A stretch of DNA of 10,980 bases. Origin: Candidatus Aenigmatarchaeota archaeon. Lineage in GTDB: Archaea; Aenigmatarchaeota; Aenigmatarchaeia; QMZP01. Below the pieces are notes generated by a model. It did no database searches. It saw nothing but the letters and a program-made list of their open reading frames with translations, and had not been told where the DNA came from. Positions 5,445 through 10,980 of the stretch are shown piece by piece. The DNA lies in assembly GCA_003663415.1 (NCBI GenBank), contig QMZY01000020.1:1-10980 (forward strand). The letters are read 5' to 3'. Each line of letters starts with the position of its first letter. Positions within the stretch are counted from its first letter, which is position 1. Made by a program: the position numbers and the translations under genes.

Positions 5445-7733
5445 ATGGAAAGGGGTTTTATCCTGTGGTTTGATGAAACAGGAAGAAAGGATACTGCAGT
5501 GGTTGGTGGAAAATGCGCTAATCTTGGTGAGTTGCGAACCAAAGTTAATGTGCCTGTTCTTCCTGGTTTTGCAATCACCTCTTTTGCCTATAAACATTTT
5601 ATCGAAACCACAGGATTGAAAGAGTTTATAGAAAAAACCCTTGAAAACCTGGACACGCATAACATAAGGGATCTTTCAAGAAAAGGAAAGGCAATAAGGA
5701 AAAAAATAGTTTCCACGCCCTTCTCAGACCTTCTGAAGCTTTCCATTATTTCTGCATACCATGAACTGGAAAGGAGATTGGAAATTAAAAACCCGTATGT
5801 AGCAGTAAGAAGCTCTGCCACAGCAGAGGATTTGCCTGGAGCAAGTTTTGCAGGTCAGCAGGACACATATCTTAATATAAGAGGAGAAAATGAACTTTTA
5901 AAAGCTGTTAAACAATGTTTTGCTTCATTGTTTACTGACAGAGCCATTTCCTACAGAGAAGATAAGGGGTTTGACCATTTTAAAGTTAGTTTGTCTGTCG
6001 GTGTTCAGAAAATGGGAAGGTCTGATCTGGGGTCAGCAGGCGTGGCTTTTACTATAGACCCTGATACAGGGTTTGATAAAGTTGTTGTAATCAATGGTTC
6101 TTATGGTTTGGGTGAATATATTGTTCAGGGAAAGGTTATTCCTGACGAGTTTACGGTTTTCAAGCCAACAAGAGGGATAATAGAAAAAAAGCTTGGATAT
6201 AAGAAAATCAAGCTTGTGAGAGGGAAAAAAGGGAATAAAGAGGTCAGAGTGCCTGAAAAGGATTTCCATAGGTTTTGCTTAACAGATGAACAAGTCCAAA
6301 TTCTTACAGAGTATGCAATGCGTATAGAAAAACACTACAAGCAGCCAATGGATATAGAATGGGTTCTGGACGGCGAAACAAAAAAAATATACATTGTTCA
6401 GGCAAGGCCTGAAACAGTTCATTCTGTATCAAACAAAAATGTTTTAAGAGAATATGTTCTTAAAGAAAAGGGAAAGCTTCTTTTAACAGGAACAGCAATT
6501 GGAAGCAAAATCGGGGCAGGAAAAGTAAGGGTTTTGATGAGTGCAAAACAAATTCATAAGTTTCAGCGCGGGGATGTTCTGGTAACAGACATGACAGACC
6601 CTGATTGGGAACCTATAATGAAGATTGCATCTGCCATTATAACAAACAAGGGCGGAAGAACATCGCATGCGGCCATTGTTTCCAGAGAACTGGGCGTTCC
6701 GTGTGTTATAGGGACAGGAAAGGCAACTGATGTTCTTAAGACCGGCCAGAGTGTAACAGTTGACTGTTCAAAAGGGAAGGGAAGAGTGTATGAGGGAATA
6801 TTGAAATATGTTATAAAACACAGGGACATAACAAAGCTTCCCAGAACAAAAACCAAGGTTTTTGTTAATATAGGTGAGCCTGAGAAAGCGTTTAGTGTTG
6901 CGAGGTTACCTGTAGATGGTGTTGGTCTCGCAAGAGAAGAGTTTATAATTACAAGCCATGTTGGATATCATCCTTTATATCTTATAAAAACAGGTCAGCA
7001 GGAAAAATACGTTCAGGCTCTTGCTACTGGTATAGGAAAAATAGCTGCTGCATTCTATCCAAGACCTGTTATAGTAAGGCTTTCTGATTTCAAAACAGAC
7101 GAGTATGCAAACCTGAAAGGAGGCAAAGAATTTGAGCCCAAAGAAGACAATCCAATGATAGGTTGGCGGGGCGCGTCAAGATATTATGATGAAAGTTTTG
7201 CTGCTGCATTTGAGCTTGAGTGCAAAGCATTGAAGGTTGTGAGAGAAAGGATGGGATTGAAAAATGTGATAGTTATGGTTCCTTTCTGCAGAACGCCAGA
7301 AGAAGGAAAAAGGGTTTTGGAAAAAATGAAAGAGTTTGGTTTGGATAGAAAAAAAGGGTGGAAGTTTTATGTTATGGCAGAGATTCCAAGCAATGTAATA
7401 CTTGCAAAGGAGTTTGCAAAGATTTTTGACGGTTTTTCAATTGGGAGCAATGACTTGACCCAGTTAATTTTAGGTATTGACAGGAATTCAGAAAAATTAA
7501 TTAAACTGTTTGATGAGAGAAACGAAGCTGTGAAAAAAGCAATATCAGAGCTTATATCCACTGCACATAAATATAGAAGAAAAGTCGGGATTTGCGGTCA
7601 GGCTCCTTCTGATTATCCTGATTTCTGCAAGTTCTTAGTTAAAGAAGGAATTGATTCTATTTCTGTGAATCCTGACGTTGCTATAAAAACCATTCTGCTT
7701 GTTCATAAATTTGAAAGAGGGTTCAGGAAATAG
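5445..7733 (+). CDS. ppsA: Phosphoenolpyruvate synthase
   Basis: A 762-residue enzyme that converts pyruvate, ATP and water to PEP, AMP and phosphate, the entry step of gluconeogenesis. All three domains are present. The N-terminal nucleotide-binding domain has VGGKCANLGEL (20-30), VRSSATAEDLPGASFAGQQDT (near 121-141) and YIVQARPETV (316-325). The swivelling phosphohistidine domain has TNKGGRTSHAAIVSRELG (400-417), with His408 as the phospho-acceptor. The C-terminal PEP/pyruvate TIM barrel has DGVGLAREEFI (491-501), GWRGASRYY (573-581), MAEIPSN (644-650), IGSNDLTQ (666-673) and GICGQAPSD (715-723), with catalytic Cys717. It starts 2 bp after fbp with little Shine-Dalgarno, so translation is probably coupled. 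Pairing with fbp supports a gluconeogenic direction. Pyruvate phosphate dikinase would be longer (about 870-900 residues) with GGMTSHAA, which argues against it. The last 11 bp overlap the convergent zinc-ribbon gene. Confidence 0.96.
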   Translation: MERGFILWFDETGRKDTAVVGGKCANLGELRTKVNVPVLPGFAITSFAYKHFIETTGLKEFIEKTLENLDTHNIRDLSRKGKAIRKKIVSTPFSDLLKLSIISAYHELERRLEIKNPYVAVRSSATAEDLPGASFAGQQDTYLNIRGENELLKAVKQCFASLFTDRAISYREDKGFDHFKVSLSVGVQKMGRSDLGSAGVAFTIDPDTGFDKVVVINGSYGLGEYIVQGKVIPDEFTVFKPTRGIIEKKLGYKKIKLVRGKKGNKEVRVPEKDFHRFCLTDEQVQILTEYAMRIEKHYKQPMDIEWVLDGETKKIYIVQARPETVHSVSNKNVLREYVLKEKGKLLLTGTAIGSKIGAGKVRVLMSAKQIHKFQRGDVLVTDMTDPDWEPIMKIASAIITNKGGRTSHAAIVSRELGVPCVIGTGKATDVLKTGQSVTVDCSKGKGRVYEGILKYVIKHRDITKLPRTKTKVFVNIGEPEKAFSVARLPVDGVGLAREEFIITSHVGYHPLYLIKTGQQEKYVQALATGIGKIAAAFYPRPVIVRLSDFKTDEYANLKGGKEFEPKEDNPMIGWRGASRYYDESFAAAFELECKALKVVRERMGLKNVIVMVPFCRTPEEGKRVLEKMKEFGLDRKKGWKFYVMAEIPSNVILAKEFAKIFDGFSIGSNDLTQLILGIDRNSEKLIKLFDERNEAVKKAISELISTAHKYRRKVGICGQAPSDYPDFCKFLVKEGIDSISVNPDVAIKTILLVHKFERGFRK

Positions 7734-8103
7734 ATTGTAAATGGAATTCGTACCTTTTTGGTATCCATTTGTTTTGTTTTCCCTGATAACCGCATTTTGG
7801 GCACACAAGCTTTGATAAAACCTTTTTTCCTTTTAGATTTAAAGTATGAATTTTCTTAAGCCTGGAACCGCACACGGGGCATAATTCTGGAATGCTTCCG
7901 TATTTTGTTGTAATTTTTATTGAAACCTCCGGTAAAGAAAGCGCTATTTTTCTTGCTCTTTTTCCTGTTATTCTGTATTCTTTGTCTGTCTTTTGAAGTT
8001 CTTTAAGAAGCTCTTCTGTAAGCTCTTTTTGGGAGTATATGTTTTTTCTTGAGAGTATTTCTTTTATCAAAAACTCAATAACCTCTTTCTTGGGTATACG
8101 CAT
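7723..8103 (-). CDS. Small HTH-like protein with C-terminal zinc ribbon
   Basis: A 126-residue protein in two parts. The N-terminal 60 residues are charged and helical (KEVIEFLIKEILSR, then YSQKELTEELLKELQ, then RITGKRARKIALSLPEVSI) and resemble a winged-helix or other DNA/RNA-binding helical unit. The C-terminal half has CPVCG (75-79) and CPKCG (101-105), a four-cysteine zinc ribbon with 22 residues between the knuckles, then basic residues. No membrane segment is seen. This architecture is common among conserved archaeal proteins of unknown role, often in transcription or RNA metabolism; no specific name is offered. Its 3' end overlaps the ppsA end by 11 bp and hosts a hairpin that may terminate ppsA transcription. 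It is divergent from the MopE-like gene with only 34 bp between the start codons, and is probably leaderless. Confidence 0.8.
   Translation of the reverse strand: MRIPKKEVIEFLIKEILSRKNIYSQKELTEELLKELQKTDKEYRITGKRARKIALSLPEVSIKITTKYGSIPELCPVCGSRLKKIHTLNLKGKKVLSKLVCPKCGYQGKQNKWIPKRYEFHLQSIS
7739..7780 (+). terminator. Terminator-like hairpin after ppsA, inside neighbouring gene
   Basis: AAATGGA (7739-7745) pairs with TCCATTT (7764-7770). Inside, TACC (7751-7754) pairs with GGTA (7760-7763) around TTTTT, leaving a 5-base bulge (7746-7750). GTTTTGTTTT follows at 7771-7780. The hairpin starts 6 bases after the ppsA stop, as expected for an intrinsic-like terminator, although it lies within the coding region of the convergent zinc-ribbon gene. 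Confidence 0.42.
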
Positions 8104-8137
8104 ATTAAATAGTTAAAATATAAATTAAATAGGTTTT
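8104..8137. promoter_or_regulatory. 34-bp divergent promoter with two ATTAAATAG repeats
   Basis: ATTAAATAG occurs at 8104-8112 and 8124-8132, exactly 20 bp apart. On the plus strand the first copy lies 27-34 bases before the ATG at 8138. On the minus strand the second copy reads TATTTAAT, 21-28 bases before the ATG at 8103. Each can therefore serve as a TATA box for one of the two leaderless genes, with the promoters fully interleaved. Confidence 0.45.
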
Positions 8138-8503
8138 ATGGGGAAGATAAAAATCTTTGGATTGGTGTGTATTTTGTTCGTTTTTGTTTTTATGTCTAGT
8201 GTTTATGCTCAGGGGATATCCGACCTTATTCCGTGCAAAGAAGGTCAGAAAAGAGCATGCGGGTCTGATATAGGAATATGCGAACACGGCATGAGTGAAT
8301 GTATAAATGGAAAATGGGGACCATGCAAAGGGGCTAAAAAACCAGACCCGAGAGGAGAGGTGTGTGGTGACGGTTTGGATAATGACTGTGATGGAGAAAT
8401 AGATGAGTGCACAGACATGTTAAGCTTTGTCGGGATTTTTCTTATTGGTGGCGGTGTTGTGCTTTTGATTTTTGCTTTTGTTCTTTCAAGGTTTGGATAT
8501 TAA
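8138..8503 (+). CDS. Secreted, membrane-anchored MopE-like Cys-rich protein
   Basis: A 121-residue protein. Residues 1-24 form a signal peptide (basic start, hydrophobic 6-19, cleavage after VYA). The exposed part (25-92) has eight cysteines (33, 41, 48, 55, 63, 76, 84, 91), presumably four disulfides. It contains CGSDIGICEHGMSECINGKW followed by VCGDGLDNDCDGEIDEC. The latter is the acidic CGDGxDNDCDGxIDE motif of MopE-like metal-binding repeats, with Asp/Asn spacing like a calcium-binding EF-hand loop. A hydrophobic segment at about 94-117 anchors the C-terminus, leaving SRFGY at the end. By analogy it is likely a small extracytoplasmic, possibly Ca-binding protein held in the membrane; the actual ligand is unknown. 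Most MopE-like proteins are long and carry many such repeats, so one unit on a minimal anchored scaffold is notable. Its 3' end overlaps the convergent Get3-like gene by 18 bp. Confidence 0.82.
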   Translation: MGKIKIFGLVCILFVFVFMSSVYAQGISDLIPCKEGQKRACGSDIGICEHGMSECINGKWGPCKGAKKPDPRGEVCGDGLDNDCDGEIDECTDMLSFVGIFLIGGGVVLLIFAFVLSRFGY

Positions 8504-9421
8504 ATATCTGCCCAGTTTTTCAAGAGCAGAAAATCCTTTAATCTCTTCTTTAAATAATGGTATTTCGATTATTTTAAAATTCCTGAACTTTTTACGAATT
8601 GATTCTATTCTTTTTAGCTGAAGCCTTCTTTTTTCTGTGCAAAAATCGCATCTGGGGTTTTCAGGAATAATTTGGTTAATTATTATGGTTTTCACAGGTA
8701 TCCCGTAGCTTTTTAATGTGTTTACAGCCCTTTCTGATTCGGCTATACTCATCTCCTCAGGAATCATTACAATATTATAGTGGGTTTTGTCTGGATTTGA
8801 GAGCGTTTTTCTGGCTTCTTCTATCCTTTTTTTTATCTCTTCTAAATGCTCTGTTCCTATAGAGGGTGATTCCTCTGTGAACGGGAGAAGCTTCTTGAAA
8901 ATGTTTATTACACCAGAAAGCTTCATTCTTATTTTTATTACCCTTCCTATCCAGGAATCCAGAACATCCGGAAGGGAGAGAAACCTCAAAGCGTGACCTG
9001 TGGGAGCTGTATCAAACACAATAACATCATAATCCTTGGAATTGAGATACTGAAGAAATTTATCAAATGCTGCTATCTCGTCTATTCCGGGCGCGTTTCC
9101 AACTGTGTCAAACACGCTGTCCAGACCCATGTCTTTAAGGGATTCTATTTTTTCTATCTCTGGCGTTAGCTTCTTTTTGTATTCCTCTGCTGCTTTTTCA
9201 GGGTCTATTTCAACAGCAAAGAGGTTCTTTGTTAGTTTTTTTATTTCTCCGCCTATTTTTACCTCAAAAGAATCAGAAAGCGAGTGGGCAGGGTCTGTGG
9301 AGATTATAAGGGTTTTGTTTTTGTTTTTTGCGAACTGAAGAGCAGTGGCAGTCGCAATAGATGTTTTGCCTACCCCGCCTTTTCCTGAGAAAAAATAATA
9401 CCGTGTATCTTTTTTCAACAT
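8486..9421 (-). CDS. get3: Get3/ArsA-family ATPase
   Basis: A 311-residue cytosolic P-loop ATPase of the SIMIBI class. The deviant Walker A is GKGGVGKT at 13-20. STDPAHSLSD (41-50) is switch I, FDTAPTGHALRFLSLP (136-151) is switch II, and MIPEEMSIAESERA (219-232) is a family block. CDFC (258-261), followed by RRLQ, is the CxxC that holds zinc at the dimer interface in Get3-type members. Get3 delivers tail-anchored proteins to membranes and also acts as a chaperone; ArsA powers arsenite efflux. The single domain, the CxxC and the absence of arsenic genes nearby favour Get3, but archaeal function is inferred. The start is placed at the ATG at 9421: a TATA box lies 23-30 bases upstream, and the protein then reaches the P-loop after 12 residues as usual. 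An in-frame TTG at 9469 inside the upstream transporter gene would add 16 atypical residues. Confidence 0.92.
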   Translation of the reverse strand: MLKKDTRYYFFSGKGGVGKTSIATATALQFAKNKNKTLIISTDPAHSLSDSFEVKIGGEIKKLTKNLFAVEIDPEKAAEEYKKKLTPEIEKIESLKDMGLDSVFDTVGNAPGIDEIAAFDKFLQYLNSKDYDVIVFDTAPTGHALRFLSLPDVLDSWIGRVIKIRMKLSGVINIFKKLLPFTEESPSIGTEHLEEIKKRIEEARKTLSNPDKTHYNIVMIPEEMSIAESERAVNTLKSYGIPVKTIIINQIIPENPRCDFCTEKRRLQLKRIESIRKKFRNFKIIEIPLFKEEIKGFSALEKLGRYLISKP

Positions 9422-9443
9422 AAAATAATATTTGATACAGAAT

Positions 9444-9451
9444 TTATTTAA
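9444..9451 (-). promoter_or_regulatory. TATA box of Get3-like gene (leaderless)
   Basis: TTAAATAA on the minus strand, 23-30 bases before the ATG at 9421. It lies in the 34-bp gap after the transporter stop, so the ATPase has its own promoter even though it is collinear with the transporter. It also decides the start codon. Confidence 0.55.
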
Positions 9452-9455
9452 GTAT

Positions 9456-10718
9456 TCAGAATATGCCAAGCAGCTGGGAAACTAATATAATATCAAGGAA
9501 TACAAGTATGCACAGGAAAAGGGTTAAAAGAGCGTTCTTTTTTCTATTGTTTGCGTATCTTCCCATAACACTCTTATTGTTGGAAAGCAACAGAAGAATT
9601 GTAACAAGGAAAGGTGTGAGAAAACCGTCAAGAACCTGTGTGTAATAAAGTAAATGCACAGGGTTCACAGGCAAGAACACTATAAATGAACCAACTATCA
9701 AAGAAAGCATAAACGTGAAATAAAAGCCTTTTGCTGAGAAGACTTTTTTATTTAAACCCTCTCTCCAGCCAAATGTCTCGGAAACAGCATAAGCTGTTGA
9801 ACCAGCAAGAACAGGCAAAGAAAGGAAACCGGAAACTATAACTCCAAGTGCAAATAAAATATATGCTGTTTGACCTGCAAGAGGCTGTAAAGCAATTGCA
9901 GCCTGCGCAACTGTTTCAATGTTTATGCCTGCAACCCACAGCGTGGATGCAGCAGCAATTATTATGAATATGGCAACAATGTTTGACCATAGCATTCCGA
10001 AAGCTGTATCCACTTCGATGTCTTTTGGTCTTAAAATGGTTTTGTGCTCTTCGAGTTCATCGCTTGCCTGCCAGAAAAGCATGTAAGGCGAGATGGTTGT
10101 TCCTATTATACCCACGATAGCAATGATAAAGCTTACTGTTGGAATGTGTGCGGGTATGAATCCCTGAAGCACGCTAAACCAGTCAGGTCTTGCAAGAATA
10201 GAGGATATTATATAAACTATAAGCAGACTTGTCAATGCAAGCAGGAGCTTTCTAATAACCCTGTATTTTTTAAAAAGAACAAGATACCCAACCAGGGCGG
10301 CCACAGGAATCACATAAATAAGCCAGTTTGTTCCTGTAACAAGACCTATTACTGCAGCAACGCCTGCAATGTCTGCTCCTATGGTTGCTATGTTAGCTAC
10401 AGCCAAACTGCTCATCACAAGCAGAGCTGTTTTTTTTCCGTAATGGTTTTTTATAATAGATGCAAGTCCTTTTTTTTGAACTAAAGCTATTCTTGCTGCT
10501 GTTTCTTGTACAGCAATCATAAAAGGTGTGCATAAGAGAAGAACCCATAAAAGCGAGTATCCGAACCTTGCTCCCGCTGTGGTATACGTTACTATTCCCG
10601 CCGGGTCATTGTCAGCCCCGCCTGTTATTACACCAGGACCGATTTCCTTTTCTATTTTTAAAACATCTTTTTTTAACCATTTTGTTTTTTTCTTTAAGGT
10701 GGCAGAATAAAGCCCCAT
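9456..10718 (-). CDS. Nramp-family transporter with non-canonical metal site
   Basis: A 420-residue integral membrane protein with about eleven hydrophobic segments. The start has the family opening IGPGVITGGADNDPAGIVTYTTAGARFGY (26-54), where canonical Nramp has GPG and DPGN in the first helix. Here the metal helix reads D38-P39-A40-G41, so the aspartate is kept while the asparagine position is glycine. In the sixth helix the canonical MPH is replaced by S210-P211-Y212 (GTTISPYMLFWQASDE), so the metal-ligating methionine is Ser and the proton-linked histidine is Tyr. Loss of the soft Met ligand recalls Nramp-related transporters that prefer Mg over Mn/Fe. The substrate is therefore uncertain: divalent metal uptake is likely, Mn/Fe selectivity is not assured. 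The gene lies downstream of tRNA-Cys on the same strand and has its own leaderless TATA box. Its stop is 34 bp before the Get3-like start. Confidence 0.88.
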   Translation of the reverse strand: MGLYSATLKKKTKWLKKDVLKIEKEIGPGVITGGADNDPAGIVTYTTAGARFGYSLLWVLLLCTPFMIAVQETAARIALVQKKGLASIIKNHYGKKTALLVMSSLAVANIATIGADIAGVAAVIGLVTGTNWLIYVIPVAALVGYLVLFKKYRVIRKLLLALTSLLIVYIISSILARPDWFSVLQGFIPAHIPTVSFIIAIVGIIGTTISPYMLFWQASDELEEHKTILRPKDIEVDTAFGMLWSNIVAIFIIIAAASTLWVAGINIETVAQAAIALQPLAGQTAYILFALGVIVSGFLSLPVLAGSTAYAVSETFGWREGLNKKVFSAKGFYFTFMLSLIVGSFIVFLPVNPVHLLYYTQVLDGFLTPFLVTILLLLSNNKSVMGRYANNRKKNALLTLFLCILVFLDIILVSQLLGIF

Positions 10719-10741
10719 ATTATTTTATTGTCTCTTGAAAT

Positions 10742-10749
10742 TTTAAATA
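10742..10749 (-). promoter_or_regulatory. TATA box of Nramp-family gene (leaderless)
   Basis: TATTTAAA on the minus strand, 24-31 bases before the ATG at 10718, with no Shine-Dalgarno between. It begins directly after the tRNA 3' end, whose TTTTT run (10749-10753) probably ends tRNA transcription. Confidence 0.5.
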
Positions 10750-10752
10750 AAA

Positions 10753-10823
10753 AGCGGAGACCGGGATTCGAACCCGGATGGCCCGCTCTGCAGGCGGGTG
10801 CGTAGCCATTCCGCCATCTCCGC
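10753..10823 (-). tRNA. tRNA-Cys (GCA)
   Basis: On the minus strand a full cloverleaf folds. The acceptor arms are GCGGAGA and TCTCCGC (7 bp), and the D stem is GCG/CGC with a GG-containing loop. The anticodon stem is CCCGC/GCGGG around loop CTGCAGA, so the anticodon is GCA with U33. The variable loop is CCATC, and the T arm is CCGGG/CCCGG around TTCGAAT. The discriminator base at 10753 is U73, the usual identity base for tRNA-Cys. CCA is not encoded and must be added after transcription. There is no intron. An AT-rich element (TTATTATATAAAAA) lies directly upstream and GCTTATTTT about 40 bases upstream; either may be promoter-related. Confidence 0.95.
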
Positions 10824-10840
10824 ATTTTTATATAATAAGC

Positions 10841-10868
10841 AGGAGTGTGCAAAATAAGCAGCACTCCT
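10841..10868. repeat. Hairpin with 10-bp stem in tRNA upstream region
   Basis: AGGAGTG TGC (10841-10850) pairs with GCA (10858-10860) and CACTCCT (10862-10868) across a 7-base AAAATAA loop, with one bulged G at 10861. A direct repeat AATAAGCAG (10834-10842 and 10853-10861) overlaps both arms. It could be a terminator or an operator; the sequence does not decide. Confidence 0.4.
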
Positions 10869-10946
10869 TTATGTTCAAGTTGTGTATAAATTATATGCGC
10901 GTCTGTTTGGATATGTAAAATAGTTAAGCTGATGATTAATAAATCT

Positions 10947-10980
10947 ATGTCCCGAACAGGAGAAACAAAGAGGCAGAAAA
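10947..10980 (+). CDS. Possible start of a further plus-strand gene (truncated)
   Basis: ATG at 10947 opens an uninterrupted frame to the window end that begins MSRTGETKRQK, basic and polar as in many ribosomal or nucleic-acid-binding proteins. A TATA-like TATAAATTATA run (about 10883-10893) lies about 55-60 bases upstream. Only eleven codons are visible and the Shine-Dalgarno is weak, so this is tentative. Confidence 0.33.
   Translation, partial: MSRTGETKRQK

Noticed and set aside
5445..7733. Pyruvate phosphate dikinase instead of PEP synthase
   Set aside because: At 762 residues it is shorter than dikinases, and the N-terminal and GGRTSHAA blocks are of the synthase type.
8486..9421. Arsenical pump ATPase as the specific call
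   Set aside because: It is a single ATPase domain with the CxxC of Get3-type proteins and no arsenic genes nearby, so arsenic resistance is not supported.
10044..10484. 146-codon plus-strand frame rich in Cys, Tyr, Ser and Asn
   Set aside because: It is antisense to the transmembrane part of the Nramp gene; the odd composition is what reading hydrophobic codons backwards produces.
1..10980. Insertion sequences, prophage or CRISPR arrays
   Set aside because: I saw no transposase or integrase motifs, no long terminal inverted repeats with target duplications and no regularly spaced repeats.

Overview
The window reads as a piece of an archaeal chromosome. The evidence is an archaeal-type bifunctional fructose-1,6-bisphosphate aldolase/phosphatase, a single-domain KaiC-like ATPase with a Roadblock-like partner, a Get3/ArsA ATPase carrying a CxxC pair, a CCA-less tRNA-Cys, and repeated TATA boxes 21-34 bp upstream of start codons that lack a Shine-Dalgarno sequence (leaderless promoters). 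Genes are compact, often overlap end to end, and the base composition is moderately AT-rich. The lineage cannot be fixed from sequence alone; a DPANN or small euryarchaeal genome is a reasonable guess.

Region 1-1785 (minus strand) is a three-gene operon read from a leaderless promoter: KaiC-like ATPase, then a small Roadblock/LC7-like protein, then a protein cut off by the window start. That last gene was read by hand. It carries an exact DDxxD motif (residues 64-68) and an N-x3-T-x3-E triad (199-207) at the spacing of class I terpene synthases. It is visibly more AT-rich than the rest of the window. A KaiC/Roadblock/terpene-synthase operon is the most unusual thing here.

Region 1822-4145 (minus strand) holds a small winged-helix regulator overlapping (ATGA) the first of two tandem paralogous secreted proteins. 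Both paralogs have a signal peptide, many N-glycosylation sequons and four equivalent cysteines, and neither has a C-terminal anchor. They look like abundant beta-sandwich cell-surface proteins.

Region 4115-4344 is a divergent control region with a 14-bp perfect palindrome flanked on both sides by related GCTTTAA sites about four helical turns away.

Region 4345-7780 (plus strand) is a two-gene gluconeogenic operon: fructose-1,6-bisphosphate aldolase/phosphatase followed by phosphoenolpyruvate synthase. Its terminator-like hairpin lies inside the 3' end of the convergent neighbour.

Region 7723-9421 contains a small HTH-like/zinc-ribbon protein (minus) and a divergent secreted, membrane-anchored MopE-like Cys-rich protein (plus), sharing a 34-bp promoter gap. 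A Get3/ArsA ATPase (minus) overlaps the end of the latter. Region 9456-10823 contains an Nramp-family transporter with a non-canonical metal site (minus), preceded by tRNA-Cys(GCA) on the same strand. The last 157 bases hold a hairpin, a possible promoter and perhaps the first codons of another plus-strand gene.
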